DNA of 64,000 nucleotides, from contig CAXXIF010000005.1 in NCBI GenBank assembly GCA_963677375.2, forward strand, positions 62,001 to 126,000, written 5' to 3'. Shown here one piece after another: positions 43,197 through 51,078 of the stretch; the stretch's first letter is position 1, and each line of letters starts with the position of its first letter. The DNA comes from Pseudaeromonas sp963677375. Lineage in GTDB: Bacteria; Pseudomonadota; Gammaproteobacteria; Enterobacterales; Aeromonadaceae. The position numbers and the translations under genes are program-made. A model generated the notes under the pieces. That model had not been told where the DNA came from. It saw nothing but the letters and a program-made list of their open reading frames with translations, and did no database searches.

Positions 43197-43500
43197 CATC
43201 CAGCGCGTCGCTACTGCGCTACCGAAAATCCTGAGAACCCAGGTTACAGCGGTTCATTGAACGTCGTTTGCCACTCGGTTTGCAGGCCGGGTGGTGACGA
43301 AACCCCTCCGTTTCATTCAATCCTTCGCTTTCCCTCTTGCCATTGCGTCGCTATGGCCTAAATAACCGATCCTAATTGTGCTACATCGACCAGGTAGCAC
43401 ACGCTGACACGCCGTGAACCCATCCATGGGGGCTCCGCCGCGCCATCCCTGGCGCGGAGGGTCAGCTTAGCGCTACCCCGTCCCTGTGATGGGTGATCTA
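43197..43500. other. intergenic, repeat-like sequence
   Basis: 304 bases without a convincing gene. 43380-43480 has inverted repeats (GCGCCATCCCTGGCGC; the pair GTAGCAC/GTGCTAC nearby). In inverse orientation it shares the ATGGATGGGTTCA and AGCGTGTGC blocks with 54722-54800, suggesting a dispersed intergenic element. Confidence 0.5.
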
Positions 43501-44199
43501 CTATTCGAAACAGCTAGTTAGAGTCTCGCTGTGGTCTGGAGTCTGGCTATCTGTTGCCGCTTCAGAACGCAGGGGCTGCCCACAGTGACGGCACAGGTAG
43601 CGGCTCTGGCCGCGCTGGACCTTGTTATGTCGACGCAGGCTCAGACGGTGCTCCTGACAGCCACAACGATAGGGAAATAGAGGGCCTTGCAGCTTGCTGA
43701 TATCCAGCCGATGGGTCACCCGGGGCGTTAAGCCGAACACCTGCTGCATTATGGTTTGCCAGTGGTGACCATGGGGGGCGACCCGGCCATGGCGGGCAAA
43801 CACCAGCAGATGGGCCAGCTCATGGGCGATCACCTCGTGCAGGAACAACGCCTGGTTTTCGACCAGTAACAGCGGATTCAGCCTGATCTCCCAGCGCTGC
43901 AGATGGGCTGTGCCGGCCGCCTTGCCGCGCTGGTTATAACTCAGCCGGGGTCGCGGCCAGGATTGCTGCAAGGCCTGTCCGGCCTGCTGCAGCCGCTGGC
44001 TGAGGGCCTCTTCACACTGGGAGATGAGCTCTGGGCTTATCTCCAGATTTATCTTCAGGCTCGGCTCCGAATGGAGTCGCTGGTTTGCGGCTGGACGGTG
44101 CGCAGCCTGCGGCACTGTGTCGCCCTGGGCGTTCGACTCGGTAGCGGGGAAGCGTTGGGGGGATCGCAACTGCTGGCTCAGGCGTTTGAACAGACTCAT
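43501..44199 (-). CDS. sprT: SprT-like zinc metalloprotease
   Basis: 232 residues from ATG 44199; the frame opens at 44337 but upstream residues are not family-like. About 55 low-complexity residues precede the SprT domain with zinc motif HEVIAHELAHLLVFARHG and GHHWQTIMQQVFG. A C-terminal zinc ribbon follows (YRCGCQEH...YLCRHCGQ). Longer at the N-terminus than enteric SprT. Related to SPRTN-type DNA-protein crosslink proteases; bacterial role unclear. Confidence 0.82.
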   Translation of the reverse strand: MSLFKRLSQQLRSPQRFPATESNAQGDTVPQAAHRPAANQRLHSEPSLKINLEISPELISQCEEALSQRLQQAGQALQQSWPRPRLSYNQRGKAAGTAHLQRWEIRLNPLLLVENQALFLHEVIAHELAHLLVFARHGRVAPHGHHWQTIMQQVFGLTPRVTHRLDISKLQGPLFPYRCGCQEHRLSLRRHNKVQRGQSRYLCRHCGQPLRSEAATDSQTPDHSETLTSCFE

Positions 44200-44453
44200 A
44201 ACGGCGATGGCTATCGACAAGATCAGGATGACGGCTATGATGCGTGGCGCACTCGCCGGAGGCAACCGGACTCTCGCCCCAGAACGGCTCGGTTCCCGTG
44301 CGACGGGTAAAAAAATCCCCGCAGAGCGGGGAGGCAATAGAAAGTTTTTAGCATGTACGACAAATAGCCTCGCATGGATATGTGACTGACGGATGACAGC
44401 TAGGGCTGGCCGTCATGCCGGTGTCGGGGTCAGAGGCAGCAGCAGGAGGATCT

Positions 44454-44972
44454 ATGCCGCAGTTATATATGTTTTACGTCGGCGGTAATGCCGGAAAATC
44501 GAATATCGAAGTTCATGATATCCAGTTCGTGGTGGCCGAGAGCGTCGAGGCTGCGATCCCTCATCTGCAGGCCGCCTGGTTTGGCGATGCCGACAAGTTG
44601 CATCTGGATGGCTACCAGATCGTGCGCTGGGTCGGCGGCTATGAGGTGCAGTTGCAGCCCCAGCGTTCGATGGCGGCGCAGAAGCTCTATTTCGTCAATG
44701 TCGGCGGCTACAGCCCCCATACCCTGGCCGAGTTACATGACTTCGGGCTGTTTGTCGCCACCGATGCGGCGGGCGCCAAGCAACAGGCGCTGGCCTCCTT
44801 GCTGGTGGGTTCGGCCCAGCAGCACAAGGACAATCTCAAGGAGGTGGATAACCAGCTGCTGCTCGACCAGTTACAGGGTTTTCATATCCACCTGCAGCCC
44901 AATCCGGAGGGTCAACCTGACCCCATCCAGTGGCAGGGCTACCGGCCCATAGGCGTCGGCGAGGGGGCATAA
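44454..44972 (+). CDS. DUF1543 domain protein
   Basis: 172 residues from ATG 44454, directly after AGGAGG. Two similar halves (LYMFYVGGNAGKSNIEVHDIQFVVAE and LYFVNVGGYSPHTLAELHDFGLFVA) show an internal duplication typical of DUF1543. Soluble, function unknown. A terminator follows. Confidence 0.82.
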   Translation: MPQLYMFYVGGNAGKSNIEVHDIQFVVAESVEAAIPHLQAAWFGDADKLHLDGYQIVRWVGGYEVQLQPQRSMAAQKLYFVNVGGYSPHTLAELHDFGLFVATDAAGAKQQALASLLVGSAQQHKDNLKEVDNQLLLDQLQGFHIHLQPNPEGQPDPIQWQGYRPIGVGEGA

Positions 44973-45022
44973 GGGCAAGCTCACCGGCCTCAGGCGGATG
45001 CCGTATGGAAAGCTTGGCCGAC

Positions 45023-45041
45023 GGCCCCGAGGGGCTTTTTT
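45023..45041 (+). terminator. terminator of the DUF1543 gene
   Basis: GCCC-CGAG-GGGC hairpin followed by six T. Confidence 0.7.
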
Positions 45042-45154
45042 CGCGGCGGCGTTCTGGTCTGCCCGCACGCTTTGCGCTACCGTGAGCGCCCTGGTGCCGC
45101 AGAGGGCTGGCGGACGGTTCCGCCCAGCGCAGGCGCCCCATGAGGCAGAAGTTG

Positions 45155-45952
45155 ATGACAACACCCAACGAGATGCAACAGGTTCTCGGCGAACTGGCGG
45201 CCCACGGGTTACCGGCCGTGCAGATCACCCCGCTGGCGCAGGCACCGGCCAGTGCCACCAGTAGCAAATTTGGCGGCCAGCCCTGGTGGCCGCGTGCGTT
45301 AGCCTACCCACAGACCGCCGCCGGTGCCCCCTTGTCGCTGTTGGCCCAGTTCAATCTGGCCGAGCTGCCGCCGTTGCTGTTGTGGCCGCGTCAGGGGTTG
45401 CTGCAGTTTTTCCTGGCTCCGGATGAGAGCTATGGCCTGGATTTCGAGCGCCCACTGGAGCAGGTGCTGGCCAGCCCCGATGGCTACCGGGTGGTGTTCC
45501 ATCCGGCCTGTGACGGCGAGGCGCTCAGCGCCGCCGAGCTGCCGCCGCTTCCGGCCGACTCCTTGCTGCCGCTGGCGGGTGAATATGCGCTGCGCTTTGC
45601 GGCCATCGACGACCTGCCTGCCCCCAGTGACTACCGCTTCGAGGCTATAGCCCGGCAGATGGATAACATCGATGACACTGTGATCGATAAGCTGTTTGAT
45701 GCGGGCCTGGGCACCGGCAGCAAGCTGGGGGGCTACGCCTATTTCACTCAGGAAGATCCACGGCCCCACGCCAAGACCCAGCTGCAGAGTCAGCAGCCCT
45801 GGCAGCTGTTATTCCAGATGGATACCCATGACGAAGACGATGGCGTCTGGATCATGTGGGGCGATTGCGGGGTGGGGAATTTCTTTATCGAGCCGGAACG
45901 GCTGGCGGTGGGGGATTTTTCAAGGGTTTGGTATAACTGGGATTGCTGCTAG
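45155..45952 (+). CDS. YwqG-like DUF1963 protein
   Basis: 265 residues from ATG 45155; an in-frame ATG at 45140 is possible. Contains SSKFGGQPWWPR, LLAQFNLAELPPL, GLLQFFLAPDESYG, KLGGYAYFTQEDPR, LLFQMDTHDED and a C-terminal WGDCGVGNFFIEPERLAVGD, the DUF1963/YwqG pattern. Function unknown. Last ordinary gene before the accessory region. Confidence 0.82.
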   Translation: MTTPNEMQQVLGELAAHGLPAVQITPLAQAPASATSSKFGGQPWWPRALAYPQTAAGAPLSLLAQFNLAELPPLLLWPRQGLLQFFLAPDESYGLDFERPLEQVLASPDGYRVVFHPACDGEALSAAELPPLPADSLLPLAGEYALRFAAIDDLPAPSDYRFEAIARQMDNIDDTVIDKLFDAGLGTGSKLGGYAYFTQEDPRPHAKTQLQSQQPWQLLFQMDTHDEDDGVWIMWGDCGVGNFFIEPERLAVGDFSRVWYNWDCC

Positions 45953-46119
45953 TCGGTTTGTGGGCGGCAGGAATGCCGCCTGATAGATGTTAGCCGACCT
46001 GCGCTCGGCTTCGGCAGACGGCTCTTGCTTTGCTCCCTCCCCTTTTTTCAAGGGGAGGGCAGGGGGGGGGGGTGCTCGTTGGGCTCTGGCAATGATTTGC
46101 GTGTCATTTGGATATGGCC
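45953..46119. other. intergenic, no gene seen
   Basis: G-rich stretch with an inverted repeat (CCCTCCCC / GGGGAGGG near 46036-46060) and a run of ten G at about 46062-46071. No coding frame is convincing. Confidence 0.4.
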
Positions 46120-46394
46120 TGGATCGATTGGTCCGGTTCCGCCCGCTGTCGGCTTATATGATTTGCCAACCTGCCGCTTGGCGGGGGCGGTAAGGGGGCA
46201 TAAGGCCATGCCCCCTTAACCCCTGGCCTTGGCGTGTGCCGACTGCCGGGAAAGCCCCGTGCTCCGGGTCGTCTTCCACCGGCCGGGAGCCACACGCCAT
46301 CCATGGCGTGACGCTCCCTTTTGCGGTCATCCTGACCGCGCACCGGCTCCATCCGTCCCTCCACCCGGCCCAGCAGACGGCTTCGAGTTTGGGT
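46120..46394 (-). repeat. 270-bp dispersed repeat, copy A (inverted)
   Basis: Reads on the minus strand as copies B and C do on the plus strand. Shared landmarks, in order: ACCCAAACT, AGCCGTCTG, GGAGCCGGTGCGCGGTCAGG, CACGCCAT/ATGGCGTG palindrome, GGCTCCCGGCCGGT, AGTCGGCA, CCAAGGCCAGGGG, a G5/C5 hairpin, TTGGCAAATC, and ends near GGATC. Frames inside it are not gene-like. It forms the left border of the accessory island. Confidence 0.85.
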
Positions 46395-46486
46395 TTGGTG
46401 TCATGGGCAAAAGCTGTGTTCGCTCTGAGCTAATAGGTGGGGGCTAATAGCGGTTGTTGATGAATGGGTATTATTAAAGCGGGGCA

Positions 46487-46520
46487 AGTCCAAAATCCAT
46501 CTTAAAGCGTTTGTTAGGAG
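46487..46520 (-). other. attC-like half site after the reverse transcriptase gene
   Basis: On the minus strand, 16 bases after the RT stop, CCTAACAAACGC followed by TTTAAG is the typical left end of an integron attC/VCR site. No matching right arm was found before repeat copy A, so the site appears truncated. Confidence 0.45.
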
Positions 46521-46535
46521 TGTTATTCAGACAAA

Positions 46536-48035
46536 CTAGTAGGACAACGCATTTTTTGTAAACAGTTCCACCTCCGATGGCTGAACAACTTCCTTTATAT
46601 CTTCAGCGTGCGCTATTACAATTAATTTTGTATCTAATGCTTGGATTAATTTTTTATTAGATGTCCATTCATTATTCCAAAGGCTGTGTTCCTTACCGTC
46701 TACGATTTGGCACAATGGTTCTTTACTTATAAAGCCAACACCAACGGCTTTGGGTTTAATAACCCTTTGTAACCAAATTTCCAAATAGCCGTTATATGGT
46801 ATTCGCGACATTTTTTTGCGCACTTTATCCCATAAATATTTCTTTCGTTCTGGATCGGAAAGTGAGATTAAGTGACTTAAAATGCCAGCAACTGCTGGGA
46901 AGGTGGCAGGTGAAACAACTGCTATATCAGTTGCTATTGCTACTTGAACTTCTAGATCATCAGGCGTATCTTTCTGCTTAACTACAGATGAGTGAAATTC
47001 ACTTACAAGTCTTTTTAACGCTCCACTGTTTGGGTATTTGATGCCAAACGAGTGTAGACGCAAAAGTTGTTTTTGGATTGTTTTGGCATTTGCCACACCC
47101 AAATCTTGAAGTTCGATACCAGCTAATTTATCCGGTTTTATTGATCCAGAAACCACGTTTGAACTTAGGAAAGTTTTAGCCACACCGAGCTTCATCCCTA
47201 CGACTCTTAGTTTGTCACTAATAATTTTGAGTATTTTTTCTGATTTGTCATTGCTATTGGAGAATATCCGATAATCATCTCGATATCTAAGAACCTTAAA
47301 GTCATTGAAAGTCTTTAGCTCCTCATTTACTAATTCATCAACATAGCCAAGTACTATCTCTGCTATTAAATCCATCAAGGCAGAACCTTGAGATATTCCG
47401 TTGGTTTGCCCTGCGCGACTCGATTGAATATGGAAATCTATGACATTACCGAGTAATGATTTGTCTCTCTTCTTCTCCTTGGCAATATCCCTGCCATGAA
47501 GCGCCCAAACTATACTATGCGTATATATTGAACCATAGCAATCAGTTACATCGGTGTGAAGAACATTAGTATGCTCCAAAGAGTATATTAAAGATTTTTG
47601 CTCAACTGTTTGCCACCAACTTTTAACTTGAGAGGCTTGGTCTTTATCTGTGTCCTCTGACAATACAGGTAAGCTGCAACATTCAACAACACTAGATTTA
47701 AAATCATTGAACCTTTTGACAATAAATGCCCAGTTATCTTTATTGCAAATAACATCGACCAAAGCCACATAAATTATTGGATGGATTAGCTCATAAGGGC
47801 GCCATGATAACTTACCATCTTTATTGGTAATCAGATTATAGTTTACACCATCACAATCTGAAGGAGATTTTCCATTTTTAAACTGAACAAATGACCTACC
47901 ATCCAACTCCAAATCAACCTTAGCTAAGATAGGTGCAAAGCTAATATAATTAGGCAAGTCGCCATTAAAATAACTACTGTCTTTGAGGAAGTGTTTTTTA
48001 GCTGCTTCATTATTCAAATCTAATAATTGCTTCAT
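46536..48035 (-). CDS. UG/Abi-type reverse transcriptase (candidate DRT defence protein)
   Basis: 499 residues from ATG 48035, whose start MKQLLDLNNEAAKKHFL looks native (an upstream in-frame start exists at 48056). RT motifs: motif A with Asp162 and Asp165 (HTDVTDCYGSIYTHS), motif B (GQTNGISQGSALMD, near 209-222), catalytic Y-R-D-D at 251-254, then GMKLGVAKTF. A helical C-terminal region of about 200 residues follows, as in phage-defence UG/Abi RTs; there is no maturase or endonuclease domain of a group II intron. The codon use is A+T-rich, unlike its neighbours. DRT subclass not assigned. Confidence 0.85.
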   Translation of the reverse strand: MKQLLDLNNEAAKKHFLKDSSYFNGDLPNYISFAPILAKVDLELDGRSFVQFKNGKSPSDCDGVNYNLITNKDGKLSWRPYELIHPIIYVALVDVICNKDNWAFIVKRFNDFKSSVVECCSLPVLSEDTDKDQASQVKSWWQTVEQKSLIYSLEHTNVLHTDVTDCYGSIYTHSIVWALHGRDIAKEKKRDKSLLGNVIDFHIQSSRAGQTNGISQGSALMDLIAEIVLGYVDELVNEELKTFNDFKVLRYRDDYRIFSNSNDKSEKILKIISDKLRVVGMKLGVAKTFLSSNVVSGSIKPDKLAGIELQDLGVANAKTIQKQLLRLHSFGIKYPNSGALKRLVSEFHSSVVKQKDTPDDLEVQVAIATDIAVVSPATFPAVAGILSHLISLSDPERKKYLWDKVRKKMSRIPYNGYLEIWLQRVIKPKAVGVGFISKEPLCQIVDGKEHSLWNNEWTSNKKLIQALDTKLIVIAHAEDIKEVVQPSEVELFTKNALSY

Positions 48036-48086
48036 GAATGGAACCTCAAAATACACTGATCAGACTTAAATAACTCGCTTGACGCC

Positions 48087-48137
48087 CGCATTTGCGACTG
48101 GTTTGGAGTGCTGCGAAAACCAGTCCGGTATCATGCG
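48087..48137 (-). other. structured hairpin upstream of the RT gene
   Basis: Nested inverted repeats: CGCAT/ATGCG outside and GACTGGTTT/AAACCAGTC inside with a 12-base loop. On the minus strand it fills most of the 107-bp gap before the RT start, and GTTATTT follows. It may be a diverged attC or a small structured RNA that serves the RT. The 11-mer GCATTTGCGAC in it (48088-48098) recurs at 48155-48165 inside the preceding gene. Confidence 0.5.
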
Positions 48138-48141
48138 ATTT

Positions 48142-48735
48142 TTATGGTTTGTCTGCATTTGCGACAAAGTCATCATAATATTTTCGCGCCTCGCCCTCTG
48201 GCCCTAGCGCTACGTCAATAAGAATTTGAATACTCCATATTGGGCCAGGAATCACTTGATCTAAGTCTAGGTCCTCGGGGTAAGCTTCTGGGTCTATTGC
48301 CATCTCTAAGTTTTCAAACCACCAAATTTCTATTTTTCTCAGTAGACCGATCATTTCTTCAAATGCTGCTGCGACATCAAAGTCTACACCTGATGAAGCA
48401 AATATGAGCATTTCGTGAGCCAACGTGTTACGACAATCTTTAATATACTCTAATCTCTCTAAATCTTTATCATCAATAGCACCCATACCCTGTAGCTATT
48501 TCAATGATGCATATAGAGGACTTCTATTTATGGTAAGCACCTTTTCTTTATATTCAGGGCTAAAAATCAACCCATTTTCATCAAATCCATTTGTGAAAAA
48601 TTCTTCTATTTTTTCAATAATACTGCTCTTGAGTATTTCGAATGCCATCGAAAATATAGAGGCGGTAATAATATTTCTTTTAAGTGTCTCGGGATGAAGC
48701 GTTCGCTCCCATGATGCTTTAACTTTTTCATCCAT
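48142..48735 (-). pseudogene. HEPN-like protein interrupted by an in-frame amber codon
   Basis: One frame from ATG 48735 (a TTG at 48768 is also possible) encodes MDEKVKASWERTLHPETLK to RSPLYASLK, then TAG at 48496-48498, then continues without shift as LQGMGAIDDKDLERLEYIKD to the stop at 48142. By memory of this family a Trp is expected at the stop, so TGG to TAG is the simplest change. The second half has R-N-T-L-A-H, an RX4H motif of HEPN RNases. If read through, about 197 residues. Pseudogene, or an amber-suppressed gene. Confidence 0.65.
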
Positions 48736-48781
48736 GCCAAATACCGATAAATAAAATGAACGTTTCAATAACTGGCACGCG

Positions 48782-49093
48782 TTAGTGTGCCCGGCGGCGA
48801 ATGCGCTTACTTGATAGACTTGTTACACGTCCCTCTGCGACTTTTACTAACATTTGTGCCTTATCATTTTGAAGAAGCCATAGCACTTCAAATATGTAGA
48901 TTGGAGATGAAATAAGTGCTTGCACCGATCGGGGTAGATTACCAATGCCATTTAGCGGGCCAATTGTAATTAGGCATAGATAGAAAATAACAATCAGTAC
49001 GAAAAATATTAAAAATGTATAGGTTCTAACAATAGACCATGTCACCTTATGCTGATTTCGAGCAGTAAGGATGAGGTTTTTCTCTGTCGCCAC
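48782..49093 (-). CDS. small membrane protein, unrecognised
   Basis: 103 residues from a GTG at 49093. Two hydrophobic segments (about 22-46 and 60-75) and a basic tail (SLSSKRIRRRAH). Overlaps the frame at 49042-49248 by 51 bases. The two may be one three-segment membrane protein broken by a frameshift near 49042-49093. The next gene starts 14 to 47 bp downstream. Function unknown. Confidence 0.45.
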   Translation of the reverse strand: MATEKNLILTARNQHKVTWSIVRTYTFLIFFVLIVIFYLCLITIGPLNGIGNLPRSVQALISSPIYIFEVLWLLQNDKAQMLVKVAEGRVTSLSSKRIRRRAH

Positions 49094-49248
49094 TTTAGTA
49101 TGCGAATTTTAGTTCTAATTCTCATCGGTAGAAGGGAAATATGGGAAATCAGAAACTCCCCCAATCTAGTCAGCCTTCTTGATAGCATCGCAATAAGTAG
49201 GCTGGCGATGAGGCTGACAATTACAGTTGGTTCAAAAAGTACTTCCAT
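49042..49248 (-). CDS. small membrane protein fragment, unrecognised
   Basis: 68 residues with one N-terminal membrane segment (PTVIVSLIASLLIAML) and a strongly basic region (RIRTKIRILKWRQRK). It overlaps the next membrane ORF in another frame; see that entry for the frameshift possibility. Confidence 0.4.
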   Translation of the reverse strand: MEVLFEPTVIVSLIASLLIAMLSRRLTRLGEFLISHISLLPMRIRTKIRILKWRQRKTSSLLLEISIR

Positions 49249-49298
49249 TAGATCTGTGAACTCCTTTTACGTGTAACATTTTAAATAAGGGGTGGCAC

Positions 49299-49582
49299 GT
49301 AGGTGCGATTAGCGAAGCGTAATCGCACGCATGTTAATAAAAATTTTATATTTTGTGAGTGCTATTTAGATAATGCTTGAGACCTGTCTTATCTCGAAGA
49401 CAGTATATTAAATACCCCGTGCTGCAGTCGTTCAGGTCTTCGTGTGCATATGAATCCATTTCAAAGTGTTGATGGTAAACAATAGAATCAATTCTCTAAT
49501 TTATTCTCTTCTCCTTGGATTGTTAATCTGATTCCTATGTTTTAATTCATGCGTGCGATTACGCTTCGCTAATCGCACCTAC
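49299..49582. repeat. 284-bp segment with 35-bp perfect terminal inverted repeats
   Basis: The ends 49299-49333 and 49548-49582 are exact inverse complements. Each is itself a hairpin (GTGCGATTA / TAATCGCAC around GCGAAGCG). The A+T-rich interior has no ORF. The arrangement looks like a MITE or a REP-doublet type element; no target duplication was recognised. Confidence 0.75.
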
Positions 49583-49682
49583 GGTCCTTAGATTTGAAAC
49601 ATTAGTTGGTTCAGACTCAAAAAATATTATTATGTTTTACAATTCCCTATGCTGCTAATTAATGTCGGTAAAACTGAAAGGT

Positions 49683-49717
49683 CGTATAACGTATAACGTA
49701 TAACGTATAACGTATAG
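49683..49717. repeat. 7-bp tandem repeat
   Basis: CGTATAA four times plus CGTATAG. It directly adjoins the attC-like site at 49716. Confidence 0.9.
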
Positions 49718-49775
49718 CTAACCGGCGCTGCGCGGCTTTATCGCGTAGCGAACGGAGTTTAGTGCCGGGTTAGCC
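49716..49775 (-). other. attC-like recombination site 1
   Basis: 60 bases. On the minus strand it begins GGCTAAC and ends GTTAGCT, with inner arms CCGGCACT and AGCGCCGG that pair except for one position. Size and imperfect-hairpin form fit an integron attC. It follows the 3' end of the gene at 49797-50327 by about 20 bases. Confidence 0.65.
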
Positions 49776-49796
49776 CAACTTGGTAAACAGACGCAC

Positions 49797-50327
49797 TTAT
49801 ATTGGAACTACATGCCGACCTTGTTTGCCGTACGTTGCATATTCAATTACGACTTTCCCGAAAATGCCTGTTCCAGTTTTCTCTTGAGGTAATGAATCCA
49901 ACTGGAGACCGGTAGCAACCTTGTGCTCGTAGCCTGGCTTTAGCAAACAGTCGTATTCTCCCGCATTTTTGCCAAACCTGAGCTCATAGAAGTTCAGGGT
50001 GAGGTTCCAGAAATTTCCCATTTGGCTGCAAGCAAGGACATGCTTGTTCTTTAAATAGAATCGACTGTATCTTCTTGGTTTGAAATATGCGCGTGATATA
50101 TAGATATTCTTTCCGCCGGCGTTCGCTATTTGCACAAATAGAAGGTCGGTGTTTTGGGCCGCGAAATCAGCGCTCACATGTAGTTCATCGAGATTTGAAG
50201 GGACAATTCTTCTCACGAGAGGGGAAATAATGCCAAGCACCCCGACGCCGAAAAAAATGTCAATAAAACCGTATTTCGCCCAGTATTCCAGTATGTCCAT
50301 TATGGGTTTCAAACTCGTCGATTCCAT
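49797..50327 (-). CDS. cassette gene, single-pass membrane protein of unknown function
   Basis: 176 residues, AAGGA before the ATG at 50327. One membrane segment (IDIFFGVGVLGIISPLVRR) near residue 30, then a beta-rich soluble domain (TDLLFVQIANAGGKNIYISRAYF, GIFGKVVIEYATYGKQGRHVV). No family recognised. It starts 15 bases after attC-like site 2 and ends just before site 1, the layout of a single-gene cassette. Confidence 0.65.
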   Translation of the reverse strand: MESTSLKPIMDILEYWAKYGFIDIFFGVGVLGIISPLVRRIVPSNLDELHVSADFAAQNTDLLFVQIANAGGKNIYISRAYFKPRRYSRFYLKNKHVLACSQMGNFWNLTLNFYELRFGKNAGEYDCLLKPGYEHKVATGLQLDSLPQEKTGTGIFGKVVIEYATYGKQGRHVVPI

Positions 50328-50342
50328 TGCGGGTCCTTGTTG

Positions 50343-50405
50343 GGCTAACGTTTGAATTTAGGGGGGCGCCGCTTGCGGCGCATCCCCTGCAATGACGGGT
50401 TGGGC
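50343..50405 (-). other. attC-like recombination site 2
   Basis: 63 bases. On the minus strand the left core GCCCAAC fits RYYYAAC exactly, the right core is GTTAGCC, and the centre folds as GCGCCGC-AAGC-GGCGC. It overlaps the last 16 codons of the upstream gene, which is common in cassettes. Confidence 0.75.
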
Positions 50406-50783
50406 ATCTGTACCACTTGGCTTTGCCGGCTCGCCCTCTGGTGGTAAGCGCCGTCGAATGGTTGCTACGCAATCCGCTACAGAGTTGCTACTTCGCTTCC
50501 ACAGGATGAGCAGTATCGTGCCGAGAACAAGACCGACCACAACAATAGAAATGAACGCAAAGAGGACTGCAATTGATTTGATGTCTGTAAGAATAAGCGA
50601 TCCTAGAAATGAGGCGGCCGATGTAATTAGGGCGACCGATATCGTTAAATAGATAGAATCAGGTGAGCCTTTTTCAATGATATTTAGCTCTCCATCGGAT
50701 ATCTCGTAGATTGTCAGATTATCGAGTCGTGCACGCCGTATGGCTGGAGCAAATTCATTCTGAACTTGGTTTGGTGTTTTCAT
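50358..50783 (-). CDS. cassette gene, two-segment membrane protein
   Basis: 141 residues from ATG 50783, two bases after the DUF1883 stop; the frame opens at 50858. Residues 1-40 are soluble (IYEISDGELNIIEKGS). Two adjacent membrane segments follow (YLTISVALITSAASFLGSLI and IAVLFAFISIVVVGLVLGTI), then a Pro/Ala-rich tail encoded by the attC. Not recognised as a named family. Tight coupling to DUF1883 suggests they act together. Confidence 0.6.
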   Translation of the reverse strand: MKTPNQVQNEFAPAIRRARLDNLTIYEISDGELNIIEKGSPDSIYLTISVALITSAASFLGSLILTDIKSIAVLFAFISIVVVGLVLGTILLILWKRSSNSVADCVATIRRRLPPEGEPAKPSGTDAQPVIAGDAPQAAPP

Positions 50784-50785
50784 GC

Positions 50786-51049
50786 TTATGCTCCAATGGT
50801 ACGGACGGAAGCATGCACGGTGCCGGGATACCCACCGAGGTCGATTACCAGATGCCATTTCCCTGAGCGGGGCGGCCTGAGATGTGCAGGTGAGACTTTT
50901 GTAAGGCCGCCATAGTATTGATGTTTCTCGCCGCGCTTGTACTTCGCATAGTTTGATTCATCGAGCAAACGAACATTTGCCTGTTTATCTAGCGTGACTT
51001 CAACTACCTGGTCGGATGTGAGTTGCAGGTCGTAGTGAAGGAAGTTCAT
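50786..51049 (-). CDS. DUF1883 domain protein
   Basis: 87 residues: MNFLHYDLQLTSDQVVEVTL, ANVRLLDESNYAKYKRGEKH, YYGGLTKVSP, WHLVIDLGGYPGTVHASV. This is the DUF1883 domain on its own. In other proteins the domain is joined to TIR-like or other effector parts. Here it is the first gene of a two-gene cassette with a membrane partner. Function unknown; a defence or sensing role is conceivable but not shown. Confidence 0.72.
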   Translation of the reverse strand: MNFLHYDLQLTSDQVVEVTLDKQANVRLLDESNYAKYKRGEKHQYYGGLTKVSPAHLRPPRSGKWHLVIDLGGYPGTVHASVRTIGA

Positions 51050-51078
51050 GTTTAAGAAATACCTCTTGAGAAGCCCAA

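Noticed and set aside
46229..46447. Short frames in the 270-bp repeats, also at 51509-51891 and 51945-52259
   Set aside because: They are translations of the non-coding repeat in several frames; the reading frame is not preserved between copies.
46536..48035. Group II intron maturase or retron RT
   Set aside because: No maturase X or HNH domain, no intron-like flanks, and no retron msr/msd inverted-repeat layout recognised; the long helical C-terminus suits UG/Abi RTs better.
48769..48790. attC site between the membrane ORF and the HEPN-like gene
   Set aside because: Core-like TAAC and GTTA are only about 15 bases apart with no arms; too short for an attC.
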